Of a stretch of 5,454 bases of DNA, positions 4,918 through 5,454 are shown piece by piece. How positions within the stretch are numbered: position 1 is the stretch's first letter; every line of letters starts with the position of its first letter. The stretch is taken from assembly GCA_017304125.1 (NCBI GenBank), contig JAFKLV010000155.1:1-5454 (forward strand). Direction: 5' to 3'. Under the pieces are notes generated by a model. It was not told where the DNA came from, ran no database searches, and worked only from the letters and a program-made list of their open reading frames with translations. The DNA comes from Sphingomonadales bacterium. Lineage in GTDB: Bacteria; Pseudomonadota; Alphaproteobacteria; Sphingomonadales; Sphingomonadaceae. Both the position numbers and the translations under genes were made by a program.

Positions 4918-5454
4918 GCGCGTTCCGCGACTGGATCGATGCCGGCCCCGCCCCCCGGCTCGGGCTGTGGCAGGCGCTCGCCTCACCCTATACGGCGGAG
5001 ATCTGCGCCACGCTCGGTTTCGACTGGATGCTGTTCGACGGCGAACATGCGCCGAACACCGCGCAGACCCTGCTCGGCCAGTTGCAGGCGGTGGCGCCCT
5101 ACCCCGTCCATGTCATCGCGCGGCCCCCGGCCGGCGATGCGGTCAACATCAAGCAATATCTCGATATCGGTTTCGGCACGCTGCTGATCCCGATGGTCGA
5201 GAGCGCCGAACAGGCGGCGGCGATCGTCGCCGCATCGCGTTTCCCGCCGCGCGGCATCCGCGGGGTCGCCAGCTCGACCAGCCGCGCCTCGCGCTTCGGC
5301 GCCGAGGCGAGCTATCTCGGCACCGCGCATGAGCGCACCGGGATCATCGTCCAGATCGAGAGCGCCACCGCGCTCGCGGCGGTCGAGCAGATTGCCGCGG
5401 TCGACGGCGTCGACGGGCTGTTCATCGGCCCGGCCGATCTCGCCGCGTCGCTCG
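4914..5454 (+). CDS. hpaI: 4-hydroxy-2-oxoheptanedioate aldolase (partial, C-terminus off the window)
   Basis: Class II, divalent-metal pyruvate aldolase of the HpcH/HpaI family, cleaving 4-hydroxy-2-oxoheptanedioate to pyruvate and succinic semialdehyde, the last step of the pathway. The window holds the first 180 residues of an expected 260 or so. Motifs match E. coli HpaI: LGLWQAL (16-22), GFDWMLFDGEHAPN (35-48), QLQAVAPYP (56-64), IKQYLDIG (79-86), PPRGIRGVAS (111-120), VQIES (146-150) and VDGLFIGPADL (166-176). The catalytic His45 and Arg70 and the metal ligands Glu149 and Asp175 fall at the same numbers as in the E. coli enzyme. The ATG overlaps the hpaH stop (ATGA) and has no clear Shine-Dalgarno, so translation probably depends on coupling to hpaH. 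The reading frame is intact up to the right edge. Confidence 0.94.
   Translation, partial: MSAFRDWIDAGPAPRLGLWQALASPYTAEICATLGFDWMLFDGEHAPNTAQTLLGQLQAVAPYPVHVIARPPAGDAVNIKQYLDIGFGTLLIPMVESAEQAAAIVAASRFPPRGIRGVASSTSRASRFGAEASYLGTAHERTGIIVQIESATALAAVEQIAAVDGVDGLFIGPADLAASL

Noticed and set aside
4357..4986. Minus-strand frame of 209 codons opposite hpaH and the hpaI start
   Set aside because: Arg/Asp-rich shadow translation spanning a real gene boundary on the other strand.

Overview
The window is GC-rich (mostly G/C at third codon positions) and packed with genes. It looks like a chromosomal segment of a high-GC alphaproteobacterium, most likely a sphingomonad. That placement is an inference from base composition, protein flavour and the LigAB-type dioxygenase; no rRNA or other taxonomic marker is present.

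Content: a nearly complete lower (meta-cleavage) pathway for homoprotocatechuate (3,4-dihydroxyphenylacetate), the branch that follows 4-hydroxyphenylacetate hydroxylation. On the minus strand, 1-1092 is hpaE (CHMS dehydrogenase), cut by the left window edge. A 128-bp divergent control region (1093-1220) follows. On the plus strand runs one tightly packed operon: hpaG1 (1221-1826), hpaG2 (1823-2575), a LigA-like small dioxygenase subunit (2572-2898), a LigB-like catalytic dioxygenase subunit (2895-3713), hpaF (3713-4102), hpaH (4111-4917) and hpaI (4914-5454, cut by the right edge). Five of the six junctions overlap as ATGA or TGATG. The hpaF/hpaH junction also overlaps if hpaH starts at GTG 4099.

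Pathway logic: the extradiol dioxygenase opens homoprotocatechuate to 5-carboxymethyl-2-hydroxymuconate semialdehyde (CHMS). HpaE oxidises this to the acid (CHM), and HpaF tautomerises it. HpaG1/G2 decarboxylate and isomerise to 2-oxohept-4-ene-1,7-dioate, HpaH hydrates it, and HpaI cleaves it to pyruvate and succinic semialdehyde. The hydroxylase (hpaBC), a transporter, the regulator and a succinate semialdehyde dehydrogenase are not in the window.

Main departures from the E. coli hpa arrangement: (1) a two-subunit LigA/LigB-type dioxygenase sits where single-chain HpaD is expected, which raises a regiochemistry question; (2) HpaF has Ala where the catalytic N-terminal Pro should be; (3) HpaG is split into two genes; (4) hpaE is divergent from the rest, across a control region with two near-identical quasi-palindromes exactly 60 bp apart and mirrored TTGACG boxes. 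No mobile element, CRISPR array, tRNA or rRNA was seen. There is no gene-free stretch over 300 bases.
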